Assembly (NCBI GenBank): GCA_016124855.1
Contig: WGMX01000036.1
Coordinates: 1 to 54,972, forward strand
DNA from: Anaerolineaceae bacterium
GTDB lineage: Bacteria; Chloroflexota; Anaerolineae; Aggregatilineales; Phototrophicaceae
Direction: 5' to 3'
DNA: 54,972 nt
The notes below the pieces were generated by a model. It saw nothing but the letters and a program-made list of their open reading frames with translations, searched no databases and had not been told where the DNA came from. The translations under genes were made by a program, and so were the position numbers. Position 1 is the first letter of the stretch; each line of letters opens with the position of its first letter. Shown here one piece after another: positions 17,164 to 26,105 of this stretch.

Positions 17164-17574
17164 TTAGAATGGGATATCGCCCATGCTGTCCGGCGGCGCA
17201 GGAGCATAATCACCATACTCGTTACCATTACCACGACCTTCACCTTCGCGCCCGCCTAAGAGACGGATTTCACGTGCCGTAAGTTCAAGCGAGGCGGCTG
17301 GTTGACCAGAATTGTCGGCGTAAGGCCGCGCGTCAACGGTACCAACAACCATAACCTGCTTACCTTTGGTGATATATGGCGCAAGTGATTCAGCTAGCTG
17401 TCGCCACGCAGCTACCCTAAACCATGTCGTGCGTTCCTGTCTTTGATCGCCGCTACCGGTTACCGAATTAACGGCCACCGAGAAATTAAGAACCGCGACT
17501 CCACTCTGGAGATATTTCAAGTCTTCGGCTCTACCGACGTTCCCAACAATGATAACCTGTTGCCATCCTGCCAT
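17164..17574 (-). CDS. ssb: Single-stranded DNA-binding protein
   Basis: OB-fold SSB of about 136 residues. It shows WQQVIIVGNVGRAEDLKYL at the start, VLNFSVAVN, TTWFRVAAWRQLAESLAPYI and KGKQVMVVGTVDARPY, all standard SSB strands. A short Gly-rich linker leads to the conserved acidic tip ending DSMGDIPF, which recruits repair and replication partners. AGGAG lies eight bases before the ATG at 17574; an earlier GTG is rejected. It is shorter than the 160-180 residues usual for SSB, mainly through a brief linker. A strong hairpin terminator follows, so it is probably monocistronic. Confidence 0.95.
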   Translation of the reverse strand: MAGWQQVIIVGNVGRAEDLKYLQSGVAVLNFSVAVNSVTGSGDQRQERTTWFRVAAWRQLAESLAPYITKGKQVMVVGTVDARPYADNSGQPAASLELTAREIRLLGGREGEGRGNGNEYGDYAPAPPDSMGDIPF

Positions 17575-17834
17575 CGCGTTCACTCCTGTTAATTCAACAT
17601 ATAAGTCTAGGACTTGGCATGGTGTTTGTGAAATTGTTTTATCTCATTCGCCAGAAATTGACTGCCAACAATCAATTAAAGACCAATGTTAGAAATTATA
17701 TTCTACAGTGTTTCTTAAGATTTGTACAGCCTCAATTATTGGGGGGATGGTATTGTGCCCCATTCAAAAGTTGTTGATAACTTGAGAAAATATTCATAAA
17801 TCCTTTTGAATTAATTATTCATTTGGGCTTATGA

Positions 17835-17858
17835 TTGTCTACAGAGAAGTGTAGACAA
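17835..17858 (+). promoter_or_regulatory. Inverted repeat upstream of receiver gene, putative operator
   Basis: TTGTCTACA (17835-17843) and TGTAGACAA (17850-17858) form perfect 9-bp arms around a six-base spacer, ending 11 bases before the ATG of the receiver protein. It may be a repressor operator or an mRNA hairpin controlling translation. No T-run follows, so it is not a terminator. Confidence 0.5.
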
Positions 17859-17869
17859 AGTGCTGTGTT

Positions 17870-18262
17870 ATGACCACAATTCTATTGTTAGATGATAATT
17901 CGGACATTTTATCGCTGCTGGAAATGGTTCTCAATCAGCAGGGATATGAGGTCATGTCTGGGCGCAACGGGCGCGAAGGAATGGACATATTAAAGCAGGG
18001 GATATTCCCTGATCTCATCATTAGTAATTTCCATATGCCACAAATGGATGGCTTAGACTTTCTAGAACATCTTCGCGAAAACCCGCGTTTTCGGACGATT
18101 CCTTTTATCCTGCTCACAGCCGCACCGCCCGTTCAGTGGCAGCAGCAAGCCAGTTTATTGGGCGCGAACGCCTTTTTGCCTAAGCCCTTCAAAATTGATT
18201 TGCTTAAGAAAACCATTCGCGCCGTATCAGAGGCATCCGATTCAGCCGCCTGCGCACATTAG
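17870..18262 (+). CDS. Receiver-domain protein lacking the phospho-accepting Asp
   Basis: Stand-alone CheY-like receiver, 130 residues. The acidic pair Asp8/Asp9 (ILLLDDN), the Thr (LLTAA, residue 83) and the Lys (LPKPF, residue 105) are all in place, but the phosphorylation site is Asn53: IISNFHMPQMDG, codon AAT at the usual Asp. A single-base change from Asp could produce this. The protein is therefore probably not phosphorylated in the normal way and may be an atypical, constitutively shaped regulator. No Shine-Dalgarno sequence is visible; a perfect inverted repeat ends 11 bases upstream. Its stop codon overlaps that of convergent gatB by four bases. Confidence 0.88.
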   Translation: MTTILLLDDNSDILSLLEMVLNQQGYEVMSGRNGREGMDILKQGIFPDLIISNFHMPQMDGLDFLEHLRENPRFRTIPFILLTAAPPVQWQQQASLLGANAFLPKPFKIDLLKKTIRAVSEASDSAACAH

Positions 18263-19731
18263 TGCTTCTTTCCAGTTAGTTGTTCCTTTAGCAGAGTGTT
18301 GACCACTGCCGGATTACCCTTACCTTTTAGTGATTTCATGCATAAACCCACCAAAGCGCCGAAAAGTTTTTCCTCACCACCCAGATAACGCTGAACCATC
18401 GCATCATTAGCGGTGAGCACTTCAGCTACAATTGCACTAATCGCGCCAGTGTCGGAAACTTGAGCCAGCCCTTTATCCTGTACGATTTTGGCAGCGTCTG
18501 TGCCGGTTTCCCACATTTCATTCAGCACATCTAAGCCCGTGCCTTTATTAATCGTACCTGCGTCGACCAATTTGACCAATTCGGCTAATTTAGCCGCTGT
18601 CACTTTGGTTTGACCAATTTGCTCACGGTCAAATCCGGCGTTGTTCATAACGCTGAACAGACTACCGAGAATCCAATTGGCAGCCGATTTCGGATTTGCA
18701 CCAGCCGTGACCACCTCTTCATAAAAAGCCGCAACCGTTTTATCCAACCCCAATACCGAGGCATCATACTGGCTGAGGCCGAAGGCTTTCACAAACCGCT
18801 CGCGCTTGGCATCCGGCAGTTCGGGTAGGGAGGCACGTACCTTTTCCACCGATTCGCGGCTGATTTCAACAATCGGTAAGTCCGGTTCAGGAAAGTAACG
18901 ATACTCGTCGGCACTTTCTTTGTAGCGCTGAATGACAACTTTCTGCTTACCTTCATCCCAACCGAGGGTAGCCCGTTTGACCGAATCACCTGACTCCCAC
19001 AGTTTGACCTGACGTTCAGTCTCGGCTTTGATAGCGCGGAATACATTACGGATACTGTTGAGGTTCTTAACCTCCGTTCTTTCGCGGTAGCCTGTGTCAT
19101 TGGTGTGCATGACGCTGATATTTGGCTCCATACGCAGTACACCTTTCGACATGTCGCCGTTGTTCACGCCTAAATACTGCAATATTGCCCGCAGTTTGCG
19201 TCCGAAGGCTTCGGCTTCTTCCGCACTGTTGATGTCCGGTTCGGTCACGATTTCCAACAGCGGCACACCCGCCCGGTTGTAATCGACTAGACTGCCGCTG
19301 TCTACATGTGTAAGTTTGCCAGTATCTTCTTCCAAATGGGCACGACGAATGCGAACTCGTTTGGTGTAGGTTTCGCCTTTTTCGGGTGTGACCTCAATAT
19401 CCACATAACCGTTAATTGCCAGCGGTCGATCATACTGGCTGATCTGATAACCTTTGGGCAGGTCAGGGTAGAAATAACTTTTGCGGGCGAATTGGTTGAT
19501 CGCCGGAATTTCGCAGTTGAGCGCTAACCCCACCATCATGCCAAATTCAATCGCCTGTTCATTGACAACCGGTAAGGTTCCCGGCAAACCCAATGACAGG
19601 GGATCAACGGCGGTGTTCGGTGCGGCTTCGACACTATCTACGACGGGGCAGGCGCTAAACATTTTACTGTTGGTCAGCAGTTCGGCATGGATTTCCAAAC
19701 CGATTACGGGTTTCCAATCGCTCATCGTCAT
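18259..19731 (-). CDS. gatB: Asp-tRNA(Asn)/Glu-tRNA(Gln) amidotransferase subunit B
   Basis: Subunit B of the GatCAB complex, 490 residues, which phosphorylates and helps amidate Glu-tRNA(Gln) or Asp-tRNA(Asn). The start WKPVIGLEIHAELLTNSKMFS, then LGLPGTLPVVNEQA, FARKSYFYPDLPKGYQISQYD, HLEEDTGKL and YNRAGVPLLEIVTEPD are family hallmarks. The C-terminal GatB/Yqey tRNA-binding domain follows, ending in GLCMKSLKGKGNPAVVN. AGGTGAG precedes the ATG. GatA and GatC are not in the window, so the subunits are encoded apart. Confidence 0.97.
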   Translation of the reverse strand: MTMSDWKPVIGLEIHAELLTNSKMFSACPVVDSVEAAPNTAVDPLSLGLPGTLPVVNEQAIEFGMMVGLALNCEIPAINQFARKSYFYPDLPKGYQISQYDRPLAINGYVDIEVTPEKGETYTKRVRIRRAHLEEDTGKLTHVDSGSLVDYNRAGVPLLEIVTEPDINSAEEAEAFGRKLRAILQYLGVNNGDMSKGVLRMEPNISVMHTNDTGYRERTEVKNLNSIRNVFRAIKAETERQVKLWESGDSVKRATLGWDEGKQKVVIQRYKESADEYRYFPEPDLPIVEISRESVEKVRASLPELPDAKRERFVKAFGLSQYDASVLGLDKTVAAFYEEVVTAGANPKSAANWILGSLFSVMNNAGFDREQIGQTKVTAAKLAELVKLVDAGTINKGTGLDVLNEMWETGTDAAKIVQDKGLAQVSDTGAISAIVAEVLTANDAMVQRYLGGEEKLFGALVGLCMKSLKGKGNPAVVNTLLKEQLTGKKH

Positions 19732-19820
19732 ATGATACTCACCTATGGGGTGTGAATTCGTCTATAATGTGGGGGAAATTGTACCACGAAAGTCGAGATG
19801 ACGGATTTGGGACAAATTAA

Positions 19821-19861
19821 AACACCACCGAGCCAAAGGTTTGAAACGGCTCGGTGGTGTT
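19821..19861 (-). terminator. Strong hairpin terminator, bidirectional in form
   Basis: Perfect 14-bp arms, AACACCACCGAGCC (19821-19834) and GGCTCGGTGGTGTT (19848-19861), with a 13-base loop. T-tracts flank both sides (plus strand TTTTTT; minus strand TTTTAATTT). It lies 26 bases after the stop codon of the minus-strand gene at 19887, whose transcript it should end. Confidence 0.82.
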
Positions 19862-19886
19862 TTTTGAAATCTACTGGAAGCGACTT

Positions 19887-20306
19887 TTAAGAGTTAGCTA
19901 CTACGACTTTATCTTTCGCGCGGCTCTTTTCGATAATCGCTAATGCTTCGTCCATTGTCGTGACAAATCCTCCTGAACGAGAATTGTCAATCTGGTAGGC
20001 GCGCATCATAATGTCAATCATGAGCTTAGTAAAACTGGATACACTGCGCGAACTGACCGAGCAGATAAGCCCCAGACTCTTATAAGCGATCATACGAGCG
20101 GTGCTGGCTTTGAGGTGCGGCATGGGATTGCCTTTGGGCATCCCTACACTGTCATTGTAAATGACATCAATGCGGTGGTTCGCCTTTGCGAGTTCATCCA
20201 CGACTCGGTCAACAAGAATGCTGTATTCTTCCCATGAAACCTGTCCCACAATATCCACGCGGATAATGGTATGTTCAGGATCATGCCAATTAAAGATGTA
20301 GGGCAT
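19887..20306 (-). CDS. Conserved small protein, tandem paralog A (STAS/SpoIIAA-like?)
   Basis: Protein of 139 residues and a paralog of the next gene upstream (20484-20894). Shared segments include the start PYIFNWHDPEHTIIRVDI.GQVSW, then VGMPKGNPMPHL, SVSSRSVSSF and the near-identical GGFVTTMDEAL. The alternating strand/helix pattern and the 'h.i...h.G.vs..e' opening suggest a SpoIIAA/STAS-like fold, but I cannot confirm it. GAGG lies nine bases before the ATG at 20306, which is chosen over a TTG two codons earlier. A strong terminator follows, so this is the last gene of its unit. Function unknown. Confidence 0.6.
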   Translation of the reverse strand: MPYIFNWHDPEHTIIRVDIVGQVSWEEYSILVDRVVDELAKANHRIDVIYNDSVGMPKGNPMPHLKASTARMIAYKSLGLICSVSSRSVSSFTKLMIDIMMRAYQIDNSRSGGFVTTMDEALAIIEKSRAKDKVVVANS

Positions 20307-20483
20307 ATGCAACGTCCTCGGCTAAGTTAACGAAACATGTGGGTAATTGTTAATTCACGCCAGATACATAAATTAAGAAAGTCCACTATTTATTACTATA
20401 GATTATGTTGCAAGTGTGGCGCGTTAAGATTTTCGCTGGTTAAGATCGGGGTATGGAGCGGGATAAATCGCGCAGATATTTGT

Positions 20484-20894
20484 CTATTTATTAGCCTGAT
20501 TTTGAGATCGACTGGCATAAATCCGGCTGAGCGCTTCGTCCATGGTGGTGACGAACCCGCCGTTATGCTTTTTTCGATCTTCGGAACCGCGCTGCATGAC
20601 ATCAATAATCATTTCGACAAAACTCGAAATGCGCCGTGAACTGACCGTAATCAGCAAGCCTGTGTTGGGATAAGCGTGCAATTTCTTTTGGGTGGCGGTC
20701 AGGTGGGGAATGGGATTACCCTTTGGCATACCGACTGTGTCACGAAATATGATGTCAACACGATGCGGTGCGTGCTTAATTTCTTCAACGATTTTGTCGA
20801 TCGTTTTGTGCCACTGATCCCATGTTACTTGACCATAAATATCCATCTGAATAATCGTGTGGTCTGAATCAAACCAATGGTACTCATACGGCAT
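20484..20894 (-). CDS. Conserved small protein, tandem paralog B (STAS/SpoIIAA-like?)
   Basis: Protein of 136 residues, paralogous to the following gene over its full length: PYEYHWFDSDHTIIQMDIYGQVTW, VGMPKGNPIPHLTA, TVSSRRISSFVEMIIDVM, GGFVTTMDEAL. The most conserved stretches, VGMPKGNP and GGFVTTMDEAL, are probably functional sites or fold turns. No catalytic triad, membrane segment or signal peptide is seen. AGGTGG precedes the ATG by eight bases. The gap of 177 bases between the copies suggests that each has its own promoter, or that the duplication retained a leader. Confidence 0.6.
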   Translation of the reverse strand: MPYEYHWFDSDHTIIQMDIYGQVTWDQWHKTIDKIVEEIKHAPHRVDIIFRDTVGMPKGNPIPHLTATQKKLHAYPNTGLLITVSSRRISSFVEMIIDVMQRGSEDRKKHNGGFVTTMDEALSRIYASRSQNQANK

Positions 20895-21003
20895 TTACAT
20901 ACCCACCTTGTATTCGTAAATCACTAGGACTACAGTCGAAAGAAGTTTGTTGTTTGGCGTTCACTTTATTTTATACTGAATTCAGTTATTTTGAGTTTAT
21001 CGA

Positions 21004-21849
21004 ATGTTCAATCCTCGCTTTACGCCGCCTGAAATTGCGGCACTCGATCCGGTACGTGACCATCTCCAAATTGTGCAGTGGGTTGGGGAGTATGAATTTC
21101 CATTTGAGACTCAGCGGTCATTAGAGTTTGCGCTGTTCCGTACCTTTGCTGTGCCGAGCATTTCCAGCCTGCTTGCCAGTACCGGACATTTTGGTGCGCA
21201 TGGACAAAAGCGTTATGACGATACCGCGCTGATTATTGCTGAGATTGCCGAACATGGATACGACAGTGAACGTGGACAGGCCGCCATTCGCCGCATGAAT
21301 CAGATACATCATCACTTTGCGATCTCCAACGACGATTATCTGTATGTACTTTCGACCTTTGTTTTTGAGCCGAGCCGTTTTGGTCGCTTGCTCTCGTGGC
21401 GCGAAGCCACAGATAACGAGAAGCTGGCAAATTACATTTTTTGGCGGGAAATCGGTCGGCGTATGAATATTCGGAATATTCCTGACACGTTACAGGCTTT
21501 CGAGCAGTTCAATTGTGACTATGAGCGGGATCATTTCCGCTTTGCTGAAAGTAATCATCAAGTGGCTGAATCTTCGGTACGCGTATTCCTTCAATGGTAT
21601 CCGGCAATTTTGCGCCCGATAGCGCGGCATGTCATCTACGCATTAATGGATGATGCACTGCTTGAAGCGGTGGGTTTTCCCGCTCCTCCACAATGGTGGC
21701 GCTGGTTAGTGCGGAAGGCATTGCGGGTGCGTGCTTTCATCGTTAAATGGATGCCTCGCCGCCGCAAACCATTTTTGCTTACACAATCGGCTATCCGTAC
21801 TTACCCCACTGGCTATAAAATAGATGGTTTGGGGCCACAAGATCGCTAA
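21004..21849 (+). CDS. MpaB-like oxygenase (DUF2236)
   Basis: Protein of 281 residues resembling the oxygenase MpaB / DUF2236 family, haem-b proteins related to latex-clearing protein. Family landmarks: RTFAVPSISSLLASTGHFG, then a block centred on MNQIHHHFAISNDDYLYVLSTFVFEPSRF, whose histidines are candidate haem or metal ligands. A basic C-terminal region (RKALRVRAFIVKWMPRRRK) follows. The substrate is unknown. No clear Shine-Dalgarno sequence precedes the ATG. The phosphotransferase gene follows 23 bases later on the same strand, so the two may be cotranscribed. Confidence 0.78.
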   Translation: MFNPRFTPPEIAALDPVRDHLQIVQWVGEYEFPFETQRSLEFALFRTFAVPSISSLLASTGHFGAHGQKRYDDTALIIAEIAEHGYDSERGQAAIRRMNQIHHHFAISNDDYLYVLSTFVFEPSRFGRLLSWREATDNEKLANYIFWREIGRRMNIRNIPDTLQAFEQFNCDYERDHFRFAESNHQVAESSVRVFLQWYPAILRPIARHVIYALMDDALLEAVGFPAPPQWWRWLVRKALRVRAFIVKWMPRRRKPFLLTQSAIRTYPTGYKIDGLGPQDR

Positions 21850-21872
21850 TTCTTAATCAATAGGATTTCATA

Positions 21873-22949
21873 GTGACCGTTCTATATTCGATTGATGAAC
21901 TAACTCCCGATTGGCTAACGGATATTCTGCGGGCAAATGGTGAACTGAAAAGCGGTCATGTGACCGATATTCAAGAGACTTCAAACAGCCACCAGGCCTC
22001 CTTGAATTATTTCTTAAGTATCATTTATAGCCCTGATGCATCTCCTTCTGCACCCAAAACGCTCTTTCTCAAACTTTCGCGACCGGAACGTCTGCCATTG
22101 ACCGCCAGTGAAGTTGAGTATTACACCAAAATTGTTGTGCAAACCCCGCTAAAAATTACGCCGACGTGTTACTCAGCCGAATTTGACAGCGCGAAGGGCG
22201 CGTATCATGTTTTGCTAGAAGATGTATCCGCGACTCATATTGGTCTTTCGTTATCCTATCCGCCCGTTACCAGCCATGCCCTAGCGATGGCGAAAACCTT
22301 GGCGCGGCTTCACGCCTATTGGTGGGAAAAACCCAACTTGAACACGGTCAGCGATCTGCCAACCGAAGCCGTGATTAACCGCTACGTCGACGCCTGCCAA
22401 CCGGGAATGCTGCCTATGTTCGACTTTCTTGGTGATCGTCTTACGGCTGAGCAAAAGCAGCTAATCGAAACTCTGGTTGAACAATATCCGCAATGGATGC
22501 AAAAGCGTATTCAGCGCACACCCAATCACCTGACTCTTATTCACGGCGATTGCCACAATGCCAATTGGCTGCTTCCTAAACATGAAGGGGAAACCTATCT
22601 GATTGACCGTCAACCATTTGATTGGTCACTGACCTGCTGGTTAGGCGCCAGTGACCTCACTTATCTGATGGTTCATTGGTGGTATCCAAACTATCGGGAG
22701 CGGGTCAAGGAATCCGTTTTGCGTACTTATCACGATGAGTTGGTTGCGCAGGGCATCACCAATTACAGTTGGCAGCAGCTTTGGGATGATTATTGCTTGT
22801 GTGCCATTCAAAGCCTTTTTGTTCCGTTAGCGTGGTGTACTCAGGGCAACATCGACAATACGTCGTGGATTTGGTATCCCAAAGTGATGTATACCCTTGA
22901 TGCCCTAAAACATCTCGGCTCAGTTGAACGCCTCGAACGGTCTCTATGA
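21873..22949 (+). CDS. APH/ecdysteroid-kinase-like phosphotransferase
   Basis: Small-molecule kinase of 358 residues with the aminoglycoside-phosphotransferase fold. The catalytic loop is HGDCHNANWLL and the metal-binding Asp lies in YLIDRQPFDWS. The N-lobe has the expected strand with LFLKLSRPE. Members phosphorylate hydroxyl groups of choline, antibiotics, steroids or sugars; an ecdysteroid-kinase-like subtype is suggested by the 'lHGDcH..N.l' context and length. Starts at a GTG with AGGATTT upstream. Its stop overlaps the ATG of the next gene (ATGA), implying translational coupling to the glycosyltransferase. Confidence 0.82.
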   Translation: MTVLYSIDELTPDWLTDILRANGELKSGHVTDIQETSNSHQASLNYFLSIIYSPDASPSAPKTLFLKLSRPERLPLTASEVEYYTKIVVQTPLKITPTCYSAEFDSAKGAYHVLLEDVSATHIGLSLSYPPVTSHALAMAKTLARLHAYWWEKPNLNTVSDLPTEAVINRYVDACQPGMLPMFDFLGDRLTAEQKQLIETLVEQYPQWMQKRIQRTPNHLTLIHGDCHNANWLLPKHEGETYLIDRQPFDWSLTCWLGASDLTYLMVHWWYPNYRERVKESVLRTYHDELVAQGITNYSWQQLWDDYCLCAIQSLFVPLAWCTQGNIDNTSWIWYPKVMYTLDALKHLGSVERLERSL

Positions 22950-24148
22950 AAACTATTGCTGATCCACGCCGATTTTCGATTCCCAATTTCGGCATCCCGC
23001 GAACAGTATTGGTTTTATGGGTACTGCATCTTGTCATTAGTCTTGGCTTAGGCTTTTATCTGCAAGCTAACCCTGAACTGCCGGAAGCGCCTTGGTTTTT
23101 TGCGCCGGATTGGGCAAGCAATCTCGCCCATTGGGATGTACTTTGGGAAACACGAATAGCCGATCAAGGTTATGGACCAGATTTCTCGCCGCAAACCAGT
23201 GCTAAATTCCCACTGGCGGCCTTATCTGCCCGTTTGCTGCATCAAACCTTCGGATTTTCGCTTCAGGTCGCTCTTTTCATCATCAACAAACTGGGTACGC
23301 TGCTCGGCTTTTGGGCGTTATGGTGTTTGGTCAAGCGCTTGTATGACCCATTCACCGCCAATCGAGCCGTCACCTATGTCGCCTGTTCGTTGTTTGGAAC
23401 CAGCTTTATTTATTGGATGAGTTACCCTGACCCCTTATTCTTAGCATGGTGGGTATTGGCCTTCGAAGCCTTATTCACAGGACGACCTTATCGTGCCGGT
23501 TTATGGGCAACCCTCGCTGTTTGGACGCGTCCACAAGGGGCATTGTTATTACCCGTTTTCGCCCTTTCGATATTGATTGAGAGTCTTAGAACACACGGCC
23601 TCAAATGGGCACTTTTCAATCGTGCTTTTTTTAAGCATGTTTTGAGTGCTTGCCTCATTCCTTCGTTGGCATTGATTGCGTGGGTGATACGTGTCAGCGA
23701 TGTGACTCAAATACCTTTTAGCCCTTATGTTGCCCAACAGGATGTGCGCCAAACCGGATTAATTTGGCCGTGGCAGCGCATTTTCGAACGCTTTCAGGAG
23801 ATATGGAAATTTCCCCAGCAGCTCAATATTGGCAAATGGCTAGAGGGCTATCAACTCGCACTGCTAATTATTTTGCTAATTGTATTGGGTGTTGTTTGGT
23901 GGCGCCGTCAGTTGAGGTGGGAACTGCTGGTCTTTACCATATTGAGCGTTTTCTTACCGCTCATGACCGCGCTGATTGCCATCGGGCGGTTTGCCACAAT
24001 GACCTTTTTGCCGTTAGCGTTCATTTACATTGTCCCCACTAATCGTCGCTGGATTGATTATCTATTGTGGTTCACGGGAATCATTTTGGGGCTGTTGGTG
24101 TTTGTCGCGCTCAACATTTACTCGATGCAAGTGACTTACGTTCCATGA
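22946..24148 (+). CDS. PIG-V-like integral membrane glycosyltransferase
   Basis: Polytopic membrane protein of 400 residues with about eight to ten hydrophobic helices. The first loop contains APDWASNLAHWDVLWETRIADQGYG, matching the conserved 'W D..wy..IA..GY' block of PIG-V / GT-C mannosyltransferases; the acidic Asp in HWD is the likely catalytic residue. SYPDPLFLAWW and VWTRPQGALLLP also fit. It probably transfers a sugar from a polyprenyl-phosphate donor outside the membrane. It overlaps the upstream kinase by ATGA and the downstream exported protein by ATGA, so the three are translationally coupled. Confidence 0.82.
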   Translation: MKTIADPRRFSIPNFGIPRTVLVLWVLHLVISLGLGFYLQANPELPEAPWFFAPDWASNLAHWDVLWETRIADQGYGPDFSPQTSAKFPLAALSARLLHQTFGFSLQVALFIINKLGTLLGFWALWCLVKRLYDPFTANRAVTYVACSLFGTSFIYWMSYPDPLFLAWWVLAFEALFTGRPYRAGLWATLAVWTRPQGALLLPVFALSILIESLRTHGLKWALFNRAFFKHVLSACLIPSLALIAWVIRVSDVTQIPFSPYVAQQDVRQTGLIWPWQRIFERFQEIWKFPQQLNIGKWLEGYQLALLIILLIVLGVVWWRRQLRWELLVFTILSVFLPLMTALIAIGRFATMTFLPLAFIYIVPTNRRWIDYLLWFTGIILGLLVFVALNIYSMQVTYVP

Positions 24149-25020
24149 ATCGGCTGAATATGTTTTTTACACTGCTGCTGAGTGTCATTTTTGTGGCGCT
24201 GATGTTCTTTGCAGGGCAGCCCATCACCAAGGAAGCTGATTTGGTACAACAGTGGTACGACACACTCTGTAACCCGGCTGCCAATCAATCCCTGCTCTAT
24301 ATTTACACGCAGCGTGGCAGTCAAACCGATGCCCAACTCCAAACTATCATTGATGCTTACCGCGCAGCCAACGAATTCACAAACGGCTGTACCGCAATCG
24401 AGAACCCCAATGTTATTTACTTCCAGCCGGTACCGCCAGAACTCTCGACCACAGTTGACCGGATTAAATTCGTGGCGGTGAATGTCTTTGCCCCTGATCA
24501 AACCCACGATTTTAACCACGTTCTTTCGGTGCGTTTTGGGGTTCACGTTTTGTTTTACAAAAATGGCACGGTCAAAATCTTGCCGCATTTTATGCCCGAC
24601 TCTCCGCTGGAACGCTATCAAGGGCGTACGCCAGTTGCTCTGTATAACAATGATGGTCTGTTGATGGGGTCAGTACAACTAACTGGTGACCTCATTCAAA
24701 TCCCGCAGGCGGATATTGTGCGTTATGGCGTTCCGCTGCAATTTTCACCAGTTCATGCTTGGGGCAGTGGCTGGATTCGGATTTACGCGGATGACATTGA
24801 AGTGAGTGCGGAACGTTATGCCGATGTGCTGCCTGCGGCGCTTCAGGCATCTTTTCTACCCGAATTTTTGGAAAATCTACCTGCTCATAAAGAGACACAA
24901 GGAGTGGTCTGGTTCACGCTGCCAAATACTGGACATCCGGTTGATATACATATCACTGTTAGCGCATATCAAACCCTCTGGGATATGCCAGCACTTCCGT
25001 CAGTCATCAAAGTTCAGTAA
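24145..25020 (+). CDS. Exported or anchored protein, tandem paralog 1
   Basis: Protein of 291 residues with an N-terminal hydrophobic segment (FFTLLLSVIFVALMFFAG) that should be a signal anchor. The mature part starts QPITKEADLVQQWYDTLCNP and contains two widely spaced Cys residues (TLCNP; NGCTAI) that may form a disulfide. It is colinear with the next gene. The ATG at 24145 is chosen because it overlaps the stop of the glycosyltransferase as ATGA, and because the paralog also begins close to the hydrophobic segment. Function unknown; linkage suggests cell-envelope work together with the PIG-V-like enzyme. Confidence 0.72.
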   Translation: MNRLNMFFTLLLSVIFVALMFFAGQPITKEADLVQQWYDTLCNPAANQSLLYIYTQRGSQTDAQLQTIIDAYRAANEFTNGCTAIENPNVIYFQPVPPELSTTVDRIKFVAVNVFAPDQTHDFNHVLSVRFGVHVLFYKNGTVKILPHFMPDSPLERYQGRTPVALYNNDGLLMGSVQLTGDLIQIPQADIVRYGVPLQFSPVHAWGSGWIRIYADDIEVSAERYADVLPAALQASFLPEFLENLPAHKETQGVVWFTLPNTGHPVDIHITVSAYQTLWDMPALPSVIKVQ

Positions 25021-25043
25021 TAGCCTCCATACATCGCGAAAAT

Positions 25044-25898
25044 GTGCTGCTTTCAGTGTTAATCTGCTCGGTGTTCATTTTTTTGATGCTCGCTGCCGGA
25101 CGACCGATTACGCCAGAAGCTGATTTGGTACAGCGTTGGTATGACGCACTTTGCAGCCCGTCAGCGAATCAAGCGCCATTGTACCTAACAACATGGCGCG
25201 GCGAGCAATCGGATGAGCAGTTACAAAGGATTGTTGATGCTTACCGCGCTGCTAATGGTTATACCGAAGGCTGCACCGCCATCGTAAATCCCAACATCAT
25301 TTACTTTGAGGCGATACCATCTGAACTGCAAAGTACGGTCGAGCGCATCAAGTTCGTGGCGGTGAGGGTCTTTCTGCCCGACCAACCGCATGATGATCCT
25401 GATTCTCTGGCTGTAGGAACCAGCGTTCATGTTCTATTTCTTAAAAATGGCACGGTCAAAATTCTGCCCTATTTTATGCCGGAGTCGCCGCTTGGTATAT
25501 ATACCGGACTTACACCCATCACCCTATACAACAATGACGGCCTTGTGATGGGGCAGGTGCAGCTAAATGGTTCGCTGATTCAAATTCCCGAATCAGATTT
25601 CATACGTTTGGGCATCCCGCTCCAAATGTCGACTGCGCGTAATTGGGGCGGTGCGTGGATTCGGATTTATGCCGACGACCTTGAAGTTACAACTGAGCCG
25701 TATGCCCATATGCTGCCCACTGACCTGCAAGCCGGTTTTTTGCCCCGCTTTCTCGAACCGATAGCGGCTAATCAAGTTGTTCAAGGTATCATATGGTTTA
25801 CCGCGCCGCATTTGCCAGCGGACATTCGTCTGAGTATAGACGCTACCCAAACCGGTTGGGATATGCCGGGAATTCCGATGATGCTTAAAGTTCAATAG
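25044..25898 (+). CDS. Exported or anchored protein, tandem paralog 2
   Basis: Protein of 284 residues, a recent duplicate of the preceding gene. Shared stretches include PEADLVQRWYDALC, IVDAYRAANGYTEGCTAI, RIKFVAVRVF, FLKNGTVKILPYFMPESPL, LYNNDGLVMG and WGGAWIRIYADD. The hydrophobic N-terminus, MLLSVLICSVFIFLMLAAG, is a signal anchor. The GTG at 25044 is the likely start, though its Shine-Dalgarno sequence is poor. The 23-base gap suggests cotranscription with the first copy. The two Cys are conserved between the copies. Function unknown. Confidence 0.72.
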   Translation: MLLSVLICSVFIFLMLAAGRPITPEADLVQRWYDALCSPSANQAPLYLTTWRGEQSDEQLQRIVDAYRAANGYTEGCTAIVNPNIIYFEAIPSELQSTVERIKFVAVRVFLPDQPHDDPDSLAVGTSVHVLFLKNGTVKILPYFMPESPLGIYTGLTPITLYNNDGLVMGQVQLNGSLIQIPESDFIRLGIPLQMSTARNWGGAWIRIYADDLEVTTEPYAHMLPTDLQAGFLPRFLEPIAANQVVQGIIWFTAPHLPADIRLSIDATQTGWDMPGIPMMLKVQ

Positions 25899-26105
25899 TT
25901 AAAAATAAAAATTCCGACATTCTTTAGTAAAATAGCCTGTGGTATACTCTCTCAAGCATCGGTCGTTTTTGGCTCAAATGGTATAATTTTCGCCTGTAGA
26001 TCAACCTCTAATAAGGGTTTTCCTGTTTGAGGGTATGGGCGTGCCGAGTTGAAAACATACCTTAATTGAAAATCCGTTAACTGTGTTCTGTTAGGAGTAC
26101 CTCTT

